This document shows, piece by piece, positions 47,093 through 56,069 of a DNA stretch of 64,000 nucleotides. Both the position numbers and the translations under genes were made by a program. The DNA lies in NCBI GenBank assembly GCA_016432725.1, contig JACJDG010000003.1:186001-250000 (forward strand), given 5' to 3'. The DNA is from Streptomyces sp. DHE7-1 (lineage in GTDB: Bacteria > Actinomycetota > Actinomycetes > Streptomycetales > Streptomycetaceae). Within the stretch, counting starts at the first letter, position 1, and every line of letters starts with the position of its first letter. The notes below the pieces were generated by a model. The model did no database searches and was not told where the DNA came from. It saw nothing but the letters and a program-made list of their open reading frames with translations.

Positions 47093-47814
47093 TCAGCGAC
47101 AGTCGTTGAGCCAGTCGCCTGGCATCAGGTCACGGAGGCGGTCGAGGTCTTCTGCCGTCCGGCCGCGGGCCAGGACGGCCGCGCCGTCGTCATCGCGCAG
47201 GAGCACGCCCTGACCCAGGAACCACCGGGTCTGCTCCCCGACGGGGTAAGCCGGGAAGGGCAACCGGATGCAGTTCGCCTCCAGCAGTTCGAGAGTGTCG
47301 TCATCTGGTTCGAGGTAGTCGCAGAGCTCCTCACCGGCCTGCAGGGACTCGGACAAGACGATCTCCATGAAGCACAGGGACAGACGCTCCAACCACCCTC
47401 CCACCGTTCCGCGCCCTTGTCGGCAAGATCGAGCCGAATGGCGACCGCAGGATCATCATCGGGGAGGCTGTCGAGAAGGACGCCCCAGGACGCGGCACCC
47501 TGATTCTCGTGGCGGAAGACCAAGGCCTCTTTGGCGTCGTCGACATACAACTCCGCCGGCCCGAGCAGCACATCGTGGTTGCTGGTGAGATCCCGCCGGA
47601 GTCCGAACAGTGCGTACGCCTCACGCAACGCCGCCGGCAGCCGGAGCCCCAGTCTCCTCTCGGCAGCTTCGAGATCGGCTTCCGTCCAACCGTCATCGCG
47701 CCCCAGAGCGGCGCCGGCCCAGTCGGCAGCGAAGCCCTCTATGAACGTCCATGCGCCGTTGCGGCCTTCGACACCTCTGGCGAGGGACTCGGCAAGATCG
47801 AACTCTCGTGTCAT
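47093..47814 (-). CDS. SMI1/KNR4 (SUKH)-type protein (frameshift in sequence)
   Basis: About 240 residues after repair. The SUKH fold is visible in WTEADLEAAERRLGLRLPAA followed by LREAYALFGLRRDL, then NHDVLLGPAELYVDDAKEAL and VFRHENQGAASWGV. SUKH proteins are mostly immunity factors against polymorphic toxins. One base is missing at 47396-47398; repair gives AERWEGWLERLSLCFMEIVL and continues to the end (GDWLNDCR). The second half, with TRWFLGQGVLLRDDDGAAVL, fits the family. No toxin gene is adjacent, so it is an orphan. Confidence 0.82.
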
Positions 47815-48148
47815 GCCGGGACGATATCCGTCGCCTGATCATGGCGCAGACGAAGGGGAGCTCGATTCTCCCCTGCAGGCTCGTGCGCAGCTATGAGCAT
47901 GGGCTTGGCTCGGCCGAGTCCCGGGACCACTGGGCGATGAGCGACCGGACGTCGAGACTGCTGCCTGGTACCTCTCCGCCTGCCTGACGCGGCTGGAGGA
48001 GCGGGACATCACCGGACGAGCCGAAGGGGCGCGGGAGGGGGTCGGGAGAGAGTCGGACGCGTCGTTCTGCCCGCCCGCTGCGAAAAGCCGTTGCGAGCGA
48101 CCCGTCACCGGATGTCTCATTGATCGGCCACCGCTCAGGGGAGGGAAC
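47815..48148. other. Intergenic stretch between the SUKH and GNAT genes
   Basis: No credible gene is seen. It holds the divergent promoters of both genes. No clear operator is visible. Confidence 0.4.
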
Positions 48149-48727
48149 ATGAGGACATCGCTGCCCACCCCGTCGTTGCACACCGCTCGCCTTCGGCTGC
48201 GGGCCTTCGAGGACGCGGACGCGAACGACCTCTTCACACTGCACAGCAGCGCCTACGTGCTGCGCTACTGGGACGCGCCGCCCTGGAGCGAAAGCGCGCG
48301 GGCCGAGAAGTTCATCATGGCTTGCCGGCAGATGGCACAGGACGGTACCGGGGCGCGACTGGCCGTGGATCGGGTCTCCGACGGGGCGTTCATCGGCTGG
48401 TGCAGCCTGACCAGTTGGAATCCGGAGTACCGGAGCGCGTCGCTCGGCTATTGCTTCGACGATGCGGCCTGGGGCCACGGCTATGCGACCGAGACAGCGC
48501 GCGCTGTGCTGCGGTGGGCATTCGACACGCTGGACCTGAATCGCGTCCAAGCTGAGACCGATACGCGCAACGTGGCTTCCGCCCGCGTGCTGGAGAAACT
48601 CGGCTTCGTTCGTGAAGGGACGTTGCGGGAAGACTGCGTCGTCAACGGCGAGGTCTCCGACTCGTGGGTCTTCGGGCTCATCAGACGGGAGTGGAAGCCG
48701 CCGTCCGAGCCGGTTCCAGGCGATTGA
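48149..48727 (+). CDS. GNAT N-acetyltransferase (RimJ/RimL type)
   Basis: A 192-residue enzyme. GGGGAGGG precedes the ATG. Typical RimJ/RimL features: TARLRLRAFEDADANDLFTL, WCSLTSWNPEYRSASLGYCF, and the acetyl-CoA region DDAAWGHGYATETARAVLRW followed by DTLDLNRVQAETDTRNVASA and RVLEKLGFVREGTLREDCVV. The family acetylates N-terminal amines of ribosomal proteins or small amines. It is convergent with the LanM gene (51 bases apart). Acetylation of the lanthipeptide is conceivable but unsupported. Confidence 0.92.
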   Translation: MRTSLPTPSLHTARLRLRAFEDADANDLFTLHSSAYVLRYWDAPPWSESARAEKFIMACRQMAQDGTGARLAVDRVSDGAFIGWCSLTSWNPEYRSASLGYCFDDAAWGHGYATETARAVLRWAFDTLDLNRVQAETDTRNVASARVLEKLGFVREGTLREDCVVNGEVSDSWVFGLIRREWKPPSEPVPGD

Positions 48728-48778
48728 GTTCGCCCTAAGACGGCTGGTCCAGGGGCCCCGGGCCGGGCCCCTGGCCGG

Positions 48779-51613
48779 TCAGTCGAGGAGCAGGGGGTCG
48801 GGCAGGGAGGCCACCGGGTGCATGCGCAGCAACGTGTGTACGACGCCCGCGAGCCCTGACATGAGGCTCGGGGAGAAGGCTTCCCGGGCCAGGCCGCCGA
48901 CCGGACCGCGCTGTTCCAGACTGGTGAGGATCTCGCCGTCCAGTTCGGCGCGCTCGCCGAACTCCATGGCGGTGAGGAACTGCCACAGTCCCAGGTCCCC
49001 GTGGCACAGTGTGTGGCTCCAGCCGAAGCCTTCGGCGGCACAGGCGGCCGCCGCCCGCCGGGCCATGTCCAGGCAGGCCGGATCGCCGGTGCGCCGGTGG
49101 AGGTCGAGCATGCCGATGCCGATGCCGGCGCTGCCGTGGCACCAGCTCGTGAAGAAGTCCTCCTCGGCGCCGACCCGGACGTCCTGCCAGTTGCCGGCTT
49201 CGGGCCGCCACAGCGACTCCTGGTAGGCGAAGGCCCGCTCGGCCAGCCGGTTCCAGTCGCGCCGCTCGGCCGCTGACCCCGCCTCGCTCAGGGAGAGCCG
49301 GGCCAGGGCCCAGCCGATGCCGGTCGCGCCGTGGGCGAAGCCCCCGATGCCCTCGGGGTTGAGCCGGGTCGTCCAGCGCGCGCCGCTCGCGTCCACGTCG
49401 GCCAGCCCGGCCAGTCTGCGCCCGATGTGCGCGGCGGCGGCCAGCCAGCGGTCCTGCCCTGTCGCCGCGGCCAGGTCGAGCAGGGGGACGATGCCGCCGG
49501 CCGCCCCGTTCAGCAGGTCCACCTCGACGTCGTCGTCGACGAGCGGGCCCTCCAGCAGCTCGGCCCGGCCGGCCGCCCGCTCCAGCAGCCGGTCCTCTCC
49601 CATCACCCGGTGCAGCGCCAGCCAGGTCCACACCTGCGACGCGGCTCCGCTGAAAGCCCCGGCCGAGGGGGTCGGCGTCCGCTCCTCGGTACCGGCCAGC
49701 ACCCGCAGCGCGCCCTCGTACGTCTCGGCCACGCCCGGAACCTCGTCGGCCCGTCCGGCCCGCGCCTCGGTCACGTACTCGGCGAGGGTCAGGGCCACCC
49801 CGCCCTGCCCGGTGTACAGGTCGGCGGGCAGCACCCTGATGGACCATCCGGCGGGTGTGAAAACCGGACTGATCCAGGTGACCGTGCCGTCCTCGCCGCG
49901 CACCGCGCCGTCGCACAGCCGCCGCACCATCCGCGCGGCCAGCTCCCGGCGCCGCCGCTCCGCGTCCCGGGCGTGCGAATCGTGTGCGGCCTCCTGCACC
50001 CGCGCGGGCAGCGAGCGCTCATTGAGGTAGGCACCCACCAGCGCGTCCTGGATCACCGACTCCTCCAGCACGAGATCCGCCGTACGCCAGTCCTCGACCG
50101 TGGCCCGCACGGCCGCCGTGTCGACGGTGAAGGTGAACATGGGGACGTCGCCGACCAGGAGTTCCGCGATCTCACCGTCGATCGTCTCCCGGTCCGTCGG
50201 CGCGCCGGGCAGCACCTCGGCGTTGCGCCGCAGGATGTCCCGGGCCCGTTCCACGGCCGCCGGCTCGTCGTGCAGCGACGCCGGGTGCCACAGCATCCGG
50301 CCGATGTCGACGTACGCCTGGGTCGGCCGCAGGATCCGGCGTGCCCGGGCGCCCTCGAAGCGGCGCAACAGCCGGTAGGGGTCGGTCCCGGCCCGGCGCA
50401 GGTGCGCGGTCATCTCCCTGAAGCCCGCCAGGACCCGGTCCCAGTACGCGCTCAGCACGGGGGTGGGGCTGGGATGGTTGCCCGCACCGGGCATGGCCAC
50501 CAGGTCCACCTCGAAGCGGGCCGCCGCGGTGCCGCCGTCCGCGATCACCGGGTTCGGGATCAGCGGCTGCTGTCCGGGCAGCGCCCCGACCCCGGAGATG
50601 TCCACCCCGCCGAGCGCGAAGCCGGTGCCGCGTACGGGCAGCAGCCCGGTCCGCAGCACCGTGCGGCGGATCGCCGCGGCCGCTACGTCCACCGCGTCGC
50701 CCCGGCCGCTGGGCGGGAAGGGAGCCGGAGCGTCGAAGAGCGTCTCGGCATCCACGATCACGGGCACCGGGCCCGCGGCGATCATGTTCTCGGCGTGCAT
50801 GTCGGTGCCGCCGGTGAAGCGCAGGACGGCCAGCCAGTGCCCGATGTTGCGGTAGAAGGCGGCGAGTTCGGCGTCGTCGGCGCAGTAGCGGTGGCCGACG
50901 AACTCGGCCCAGCCGTACTGGCCTCGTCCCAGCATGCGCGGCACCCGGATGCGTTCCCGGGGCGCCGGGGCGCCTGGGAAGTCGGCGTAGATCTCGTCCA
51001 GCAGCGCGCCGAGCGCCACGTCGGTCTCCGGCGGACGCGGCTTGTACATCACGGTCCCGCCGGCGAAGTCGGCCCGGCTGACCGTCAGGCCGCCCCGGTG
51101 GCTGTCACCTGCCCCGAATGTGACGGCGCGCAACTCCCCCGCCTGCGTCCCAAGCAGCCGCGGGAGCAGTACCCGGTCCTCAGCCAGCCGTTGCGCGAAC
51201 CCGGTCGTCGCCGCCACCGACAGGCCGGCCACCGAGGCGACGCGGGCCGCGACGGTCGGGTACCGGCCCGTCAGCCGGTCGAGGTAGCCGTCCTCACCGG
51301 CCTGCTCGATGAACTCGGTCCAGGTCCGTGTGTCGGTGCCCGTCGTCGCGTCCTCGGGTTCGGGCCCGCCCCCGGCCATGCGCAGTGCGTGCAGTTCGAT
51401 CAGGAACAGGCGGGACAGTTTGGCGTGCAGGGATCTGAGCAGCGCGGTGTGACCGGCCTCCAGCACCGTTGCGCGCTCCGCGCGGTCCAGATCGTCGACG
51501 GCGGCCAACCGCCGGGCCAGCTCGTCCCGCCACGGCCGGGCGATGTTTCGTACGGGCAAGGCGAACCACTCGGTCTCGCCCGTCTCCTGCCGCTGTGCCA
51601 CCGGTCCGCTCAC
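48779..51613 (-). CDS. lanM: Class II lanthipeptide synthetase LanM
   Basis: A 944-residue bifunctional enzyme that dehydrates Ser/Thr of a precursor peptide and then forms thioether rings. Dehydratase domain: GDSHRGGLTV with D170 and H172, YKPRP at 190, TDMHAENMIA with D271, H273 and N276, and DAETLF with D288 and E290, the conserved kinase-like residues for phosphorylation and elimination. C-terminal cyclase domain: GGFAHGATGIGWALA, then FTSWCHGSAGIG with Cys 825 and TLCHGDLGLW with Cys 870 and His 871, the zinc ligands. The end SLMSGLAGVVHTLLRMHP is a LanC-type finish. It follows the precursor gene on the same strand. The GTG start at 51613 is preceded by GGGAG; 51646 is an alternative. 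Confidence 0.95.
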   Translation of the reverse strand: MSGPVAQRQETGETEWFALPVRNIARPWRDELARRLAAVDDLDRAERATVLEAGHTALLRSLHAKLSRLFLIELHALRMAGGGPEPEDATTGTDTRTWTEFIEQAGEDGYLDRLTGRYPTVAARVASVAGLSVAATTGFAQRLAEDRVLLPRLLGTQAGELRAVTFGAGDSHRGGLTVSRADFAGGTVMYKPRPPETDVALGALLDEIYADFPGAPAPRERIRVPRMLGRGQYGWAEFVGHRYCADDAELAAFYRNIGHWLAVLRFTGGTDMHAENMIAAGPVPVIVDAETLFDAPAPFPPSGRGDAVDVAAAAIRRTVLRTGLLPVRGTGFALGGVDISGVGALPGQQPLIPNPVIADGGTAAARFEVDLVAMPGAGNHPSPTPVLSAYWDRVLAGFREMTAHLRRAGTDPYRLLRRFEGARARRILRPTQAYVDIGRMLWHPASLHDEPAAVERARDILRRNAEVLPGAPTDRETIDGEIAELLVGDVPMFTFTVDTAAVRATVEDWRTADLVLEESVIQDALVGAYLNERSLPARVQEAAHDSHARDAERRRRELAARMVRRLCDGAVRGEDGTVTWISPVFTPAGWSIRVLPADLYTGQGGVALTLAEYVTEARAGRADEVPGVAETYEGALRVLAGTEERTPTPSAGAFSGAASQVWTWLALHRVMGEDRLLERAAGRAELLEGPLVDDDVEVDLLNGAAGGIVPLLDLAAATGQDRWLAAAAHIGRRLAGLADVDASGARWTTRLNPEGIGGFAHGATGIGWALARLSLSEAGSAAERRDWNRLAERAFAYQESLWRPEAGNWQDVRVGAEEDFFTSWCHGSAGIGIGMLDLHRRTGDPACLDMARRAAAACAAEGFGWSHTLCHGDLGLWQFLTAMEFGERAELDGEILTSLEQRGPVGGLAREAFSPSLMSGLAGVVHTLLRMHPVASLPDPLLLD

Positions 51614-51672
51614 CGTTCGCCGTCTCCCTCTCCGCACCACGTCCACGCCCTGCTGGGCCCGCCGGCAGAAAA

Positions 51673-51704
51673 GGGGAGCCGCGTCGCCCCGCGCGCGGCT
51701 CCCC
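51673..51704 (-). terminator. Attenuator hairpin between lanA and lanM
   Basis: On the minus strand GGGGAGCCGCG pairs perfectly with CGCGGCTCCCC around a 10-base loop and is followed by TTTT. This is a full intrinsic terminator, 10 bases past the precursor stop and before lanM. It should end most transcripts after the precursor and let a minority read through into lanM. Confidence 0.85.
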
Positions 51705-51714
51705 GCTCACACGA

Positions 51715-51915
51715 TCAGCAGCACCAGCTGCCGTGCGACCCGCTCGGGCTGGAACAGAACCCGTACAGGGAGTCGCTGGGGTCGGTCAGCGCGGCCTCCG
51801 CGGCGGCGCCGCCGACGTACAGCGGGCCGGCAGGGTTGATCTGGCCCTGGGCGCTCTCGGCGCCCGACAGCCAGGCTTCGAGCACGGCGGCGGTGTGAAC
51901 ACTGGACTGCGGCAT
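51715..51915 (-). CDS. lanA: Candidate class II lanthipeptide precursor peptide
   Basis: A 66-residue peptide, MPQSSVHTAAVLEAWLSGAE followed by SAQGQINPAGPLYVGG (a possible double-glycine cleavage site after residue 36), then a Ser/Gly/Cys-rich end. The last 13 residues are CSSPSGSHGSWCC with three Cys (54, 65, 66). Ser and Thr residues available for dehydration are T44, S47, S49, S55, S56, S58, S60 and S63. The ATG follows CCGGAGG. Its position directly upstream of lanM and the terminator between them are typical of lanA genes. The precise cleavage site and ring pattern are not determined; the leader is short of the usual acidic ELxxxxGG form. Confidence 0.82.
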   Translation of the reverse strand: MPQSSVHTAAVLEAWLSGAESAQGQINPAGPLYVGGAAAEAALTDPSDSLYGFCSSPSGSHGSWCC

Positions 51916-51961
51916 CTACGGCCTCCGGAGGGTGAGTTCGGGCGGATTGCCCGGCCTCCCG

Positions 51962-51989
51962 AGTATCGCCACATCCGAACACCTGTCAG
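51962..51989 (-). promoter_or_regulatory. Candidate promoter of the lan operon
   Basis: On the minus strand CTGACA at 51989-51984 and GATACT at 51967-51962 are spaced by 16 bases, close to the vegetative consensus. They lie about 50 bases upstream of the lanA start. Confidence 0.5.
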
Positions 51990-52071
51990 ATGCCTGATCC
52001 GGCCACAGTCCGGCGGCAATACTCATGCCTCCTACAGGAAACCGGGGAGGTGCGGCGCGCCCGCCGTCCCC

Positions 52072-52445
52072 TCACCTCATGACGTGCTTGACCTGCGCGT
52101 AGTCGAGCGGTCCGGTGAGGGACGGATCGCGGCCGTCGCCGGAGTGACGCACTCCGCCGCGGGGCATTTCCGAGACAGCCGTGTCGTGGGCGTTCACCCA
52201 TACGATGCCGGTATGCAACGTACGTCTCGCGCGCGTGGCCCGGTCGTGGCCGCGGGTCCATACGCCTGCGGCCAGAGCCTGCGGAACGGTGTTCGCCATC
52301 CGAAATCTTCGCCCTTCCGCGTGAACGGCTGGATCGTGACGACAGGACCGAACACCTCGCCGCGGAAGATTTCGTCCTCCTGTCGGACACCGGCCAACAC
52401 CGTGGCCGGGTGGAAGAAGCCGGGCCGGGCGCGCCAGTGCTCCGG
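52072..52445 (-). pseudogene. Remnant of an aldehyde dehydrogenase gene
   Basis: Pieces in different frames match the C-terminal third of an NAD-dependent aldehyde dehydrogenase: WRARPGFFHPATVLAGVRQE and DEIFRGEVFGPVVTIQPFTR in one frame, then GIVWVNAHDTAVSEMPRGGV and YAQVKHVM in another. The catalytic Cys and N-terminal parts are missing, so it cannot be active. Several frame breaks lie inside a short span. The remnant stands between the lanthipeptide promoter and the MMPL gene. Confidence 0.75.
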
Positions 52446-52687
52446 CGACCACCTCGGCCGGGTCCGGGAGCCGCTCCAGCAGGTGCAGGACGGGGGCGAG
52501 AGGAGCGGCGCCGGCCGCGTTGCCGCCGGTTTCCGGGTGCGGGCGCCTGAGGTCGGCGGCCGCCGTGGCGGTGCAGGAAACCGGCAATGGCGAGGGGGCC
52601 CATGGGGCGGCCGTAGTCGCCCTGGGTTCCGGGCCGCCGGTATCGAGAGCGGCGGAGTCGACGAGAGACGCCCCGGACGAACGGGAA

Positions 52688-52719
52688 CGGCCCCGCCGGA
52701 ACACCGCCCGGCGGGGCCG
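52688..52719 (-). terminator. 10-bp hairpin after the MMPL gene
   Basis: CGGCCCCGCC pairs perfectly with GGCGGGGCCG around a 12-base loop. It lies 17 bases past the stop of the minus-strand MMPL gene. Confidence 0.8.
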
Positions 52720-52736
52720 CTCGTCGCGCTGTGCCG

Positions 52737-54918
52737 CTAGCTGCTGCGGCCCGCGGGATCGTGGGCGACGCTGTCGCGGTCCTCGCCCCCGTGCGCCAGG
52801 TCCGCACCGGCGGAGCCTGTCGCGGTCCCCGCGGCCCGGTCGCCGTGCCCCGGCCACCAAGCCGCGTGCCCGATCAGCGCCGTGAGACTGGGCGTGAAGA
52901 ACATCGACATCACGAAGGCGGCGACCGCGATGCCGAAGGAGACGGCGAAACCCATCTCCGTGAGCAGCGCGTTGCCCGCCAGCATCATCGTGGCGAAGGT
53001 GGCCGCCAGGATGAAGCCGGCCGCGGCGACGGTCGGCCCGGCGTGCCGGAGTGCCATGCCGGCGGCCTCGCGCGGCTCACGTCCCTCGCGGGCCTCCTCG
53101 CGCAGCCGGGCGATCATGAGGATGTTGTAGTCCGTGCCGATGGCGACCACGAAGAGATACATGATCACCGGCAGCATGAACATCAGGCCCGAATGTCCCT
53201 GGCCATTCTGGAAGATCCACACGGTGGCACCGAGGGTGGCGCCGAATCCCAGGCCCACTGAGGCCATCAGGTACCAGGGTGCGACCACACTGCGCAGCAG
53301 CAGCCCAGAATGATCATGATGAGGATCGCGGCGACGGGGAAGACCGTGCGGTAGTCGTGGTTGACCGCGGCGTCGATGTCCTTGTAGATCGAGGACATGC
53401 CGCCGACCAGGGCCTCGGTGCCGTCGGGGGCGTCGGCGTGGGCGACGTCGCGCACCTGGCCCACGGCGTCGATGGCCTTGTCCGTGGACGCCTCGTACTT
53501 CAGCGTGACCGTGAAGTCCGCGGTCGTGCCCGCCTTGTTGACCTGGGTCATCCTGGCGTCCGCGACCCCGTCCACGGCGCCGAGCTTGCTCGCGTAGGCG
53601 TCGAACGCGGCCCGGTCCAGCGGCTTGCCGTCGGTGCTGGACAGGTAGACGTCGGTGGGAGCGGCCGCGCCCGCCGAGTACGCCTTCTGCATCTCGTCCT
53701 GGGCGACCATGGACTCCTTGGTCTTGGGCATGGAGCCGGATGCCAGGTCGAAGGTGGCGTTGAAGTTGAGAATGCCCAGCGACAGCACGACCAGGACGAG
53801 TCCGGACAGCCCGGCGGCCAGTGCCGGGCGGCGCTGCACCCCGCGGCCGAGGGCGGCGAATCGGGCGTTCTCCGGTTCCCGCTGCCAGGACTTCGACGGC
53901 CAGAAGACTTTCGGCCCGATGAGCGAGACCACGGCCGGGATCAGGGTCAGGCCCGCGACCAGCGTGGCGGCGACCGCGATGGCGAGCGCCGGCCCCATCT
54001 GCTTGAGGAAGCCGAGTGTGGACAGCACCAGCGCGAGGAAGGCGATGATGACCGCCCGGCGGCCGAGGCGATGGCCTCACCGACCCGGTCGACCGCGTTG
54101 ACCATAGCCTGCTTGGGTTCGTCGCCGGCGCGCAGGCGTTCGCGGTAGCGGAACATCAGGAACAGGAAGTAGTCCGTGCCCACGCCGAAGAGCACGACGA
54201 TCAGGATCGACGAGATCGAACTATTGGCCTGGAGGTCGAACAGCTTGGTGGCATAGGCGATCAGCCCGTTGGCGACGGCAGACACCAGGCCGATGAGGAT
54301 CAGCGGCAGGATGGCGAGGATCGGCGCCCGGAAGATGATCAGCAGCGTGACCAGGATGATGACGAAGGTGCCGATGCCGATCAGCGCCTGTCCGCGTTTG
54401 GACGAGTCCTGCTGGTCGAGTGCCTGGGCCGCCGAGCCGCCCAGTTTGACCTCCAGGTGTGTGCCCTTGGCAAGCTGCTTCACGTCGTCGCGCAACACCT
54501 TGGCCGCGTCGGCCTGTTCGGGCTGACCGGCCTTCTTGCTGTCCATCTGGACCAGGGTCAGGTCGTACCTGCCGTCCTTGGACGGCTGGCCGGGGACGAC
54601 CTTCTGCACCTGGTCGATGTGCTTCTTGCCCAGCTCGGTGGTGATCCGGGCTACGTCCTGCTTGTCGGCGTCGGTCAGCCGGCCGCCGTCGGTGCGCTGG
54701 TACAGCGCGATCGCGGACGGCGTGAAGGCGCTGGGGAACGCCTTCTGCTGCAGTTCCGCGGCTCTGATGGATTCGTAACTCTTCGGCAGGAAACTGCTCT
54801 CGTCACTGTTCGAAGGCAGGCCGGGAGCTGTGGCGACGATCGCCACCGCGGCGATCAGCCAGGCCACGATCGTCCAGACGGGATGTCGGACCACGGTGTT
54901 GCCTATGCGTCGGAACAT
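52737..54918 (-). CDS. MMPL/RND-type membrane exporter (two frameshifts in sequence)
   Basis: About 727 residues after repair, the length of the MMPL lipid/drug exporter family. After an N-terminal helix (HPVWTIVAWLIAAVAIVATA) and a large extracellular domain come five helices, with the signature GTDYFLFLMFRYRERLRAGD near the middle. The second half repeats the layout, ending with IGTDYNILMIARLREEAREG. Bases are missing in the C runs at 54055-54057 and 53304-53306; repair gives continuous helices through AAGAVIIAFLALVLSTLGFL and IMIILGLLLRSVVAPWYL. AGGAGGA precedes the ATG at 54918. MMPL proteins export lipids or lipid-linked compounds; a link to the lanthipeptide is only positional. Confidence 0.87.
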
Positions 54919-55131
54919 GCGGGGGGTCCTCCTGGACAGGAAGATCACCGCAGCCCGGGGAGCGGTCCCCGGCATCGGCGACCCCGGCCGGCGCGCGTCC
55001 AACGCACCGGCCGAATGGTTGTCTTAGGGTCACAGGGTAGTGACCACGCAACGGGATCATTCCAGCAGGCGCGCCCCGGCACGACCGGATATCGGGCGGC
55101 CGTCGCCGGTGACCCGGAAGGAGTACCGGAC

Positions 55132-55929
55132 ATGAGTACGAACAGCGCCTCGGGGCCGCCGCACCGTACTCCCGAGGGCCTCCTCTGGGAGCCCAGCGGC
55201 CGCTGGGTGCGCGGCCGTACGGCCGGGGTCACGGTCGTCGACAGCCGCCGTCCCGTCCTCGTGTGGGAACCCGGCGTACCGGTGCCGCTGTACGCCTTTC
55301 CACGCGCCGAGGTCCGCGAGGACCTGCTGCGTCCGGCGCGGAACCCGCCCACCGGCACCCACACCGGATCGACGGTCTTCTACGATCTGGAGGCCGGCGG
55401 CGAGGCACGGGCGAACGCCGCCTGGACCTTCCCCTCGGACGCCCTGGCGGACCACATCGCCTTCGAGTGGGCACGGCGCACCGGCACCGGCCTCGACCAC
55501 TGGTACGAGGAGGAAGAGGAGATCTTCGTCCACCCCCGCGACCCGTACAAGCGGGTCGACGCCCTCCCCAGCAGCCGACACGTCCAGGTCGAGATCGGCG
55601 GCACACCGGTCGCCGACACCCGTCGCCCGGTCCTGCTCTTCGAGACGGGCCTGCCCACCCGCTACTACCTTCCCCGCGAGGACGTCCGCCTGGACCTGTT
55701 CGAGCCCACCGACCACAGCACCGGCTGCCCTTACAAGGGCACCGCCGCGTACTGGTCCTGGCGCGGCGGGGACGTCGTACCGGCCGACGTACTGTGGAGC
55801 TACGCCGATCCGCTGCCCGCGGTGGGCGCGGTCAGGGGGCTGCTCGCGTTCTACAACGAGGCGGTCGACATCATCGTGGACGGCGAACGACTGGAACGCC
55901 CGGTCACCCACTTCACCCGGCGCCCTTGA
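55132..55929 (+). CDS. Tandem DUF427-domain protein
   Basis: A 265-residue protein with two copies of the DUF427 beta fold. The first has VVDSRRPVLVWEPGVPVPLY followed by RAEVREDLLRPARN and HTGSTVFYDLEAGG; the second has VADTRRPVLLFETGLPTRYY, REDVRLDLFEPTDHS and CPYKGTAAYWSWRGGD. The conserved CxYKG-type motif sits in each copy, with the Cys replaced in the first. GGAAGGAG precedes the ATG. Its role is unknown; proteins of this family are common beside redox or stress genes. No signal peptide is seen, so it is cytoplasmic. Confidence 0.87.
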   Translation: MSTNSASGPPHRTPEGLLWEPSGRWVRGRTAGVTVVDSRRPVLVWEPGVPVPLYAFPRAEVREDLLRPARNPPTGTHTGSTVFYDLEAGGEARANAAWTFPSDALADHIAFEWARRTGTGLDHWYEEEEEIFVHPRDPYKRVDALPSSRHVQVEIGGTPVADTRRPVLLFETGLPTRYYLPREDVRLDLFEPTDHSTGCPYKGTAAYWSWRGGDVVPADVLWSYADPLPAVGAVRGLLAFYNEAVDIIVDGERLERPVTHFTRRP

Positions 55930-56069
55930 GGCGCCGGCCGCCGGGCGCCCCGCGTCGGGGTACCGGCGGGTGGATCTCCGGTGCGATGATCCCCGCGGAG
56001 TTCGACGAGCCCGGCCGGGAGCTACGTCACCGCTCGGGCGGACTCCCTTCCTCACGACAGGAGTTCGCA

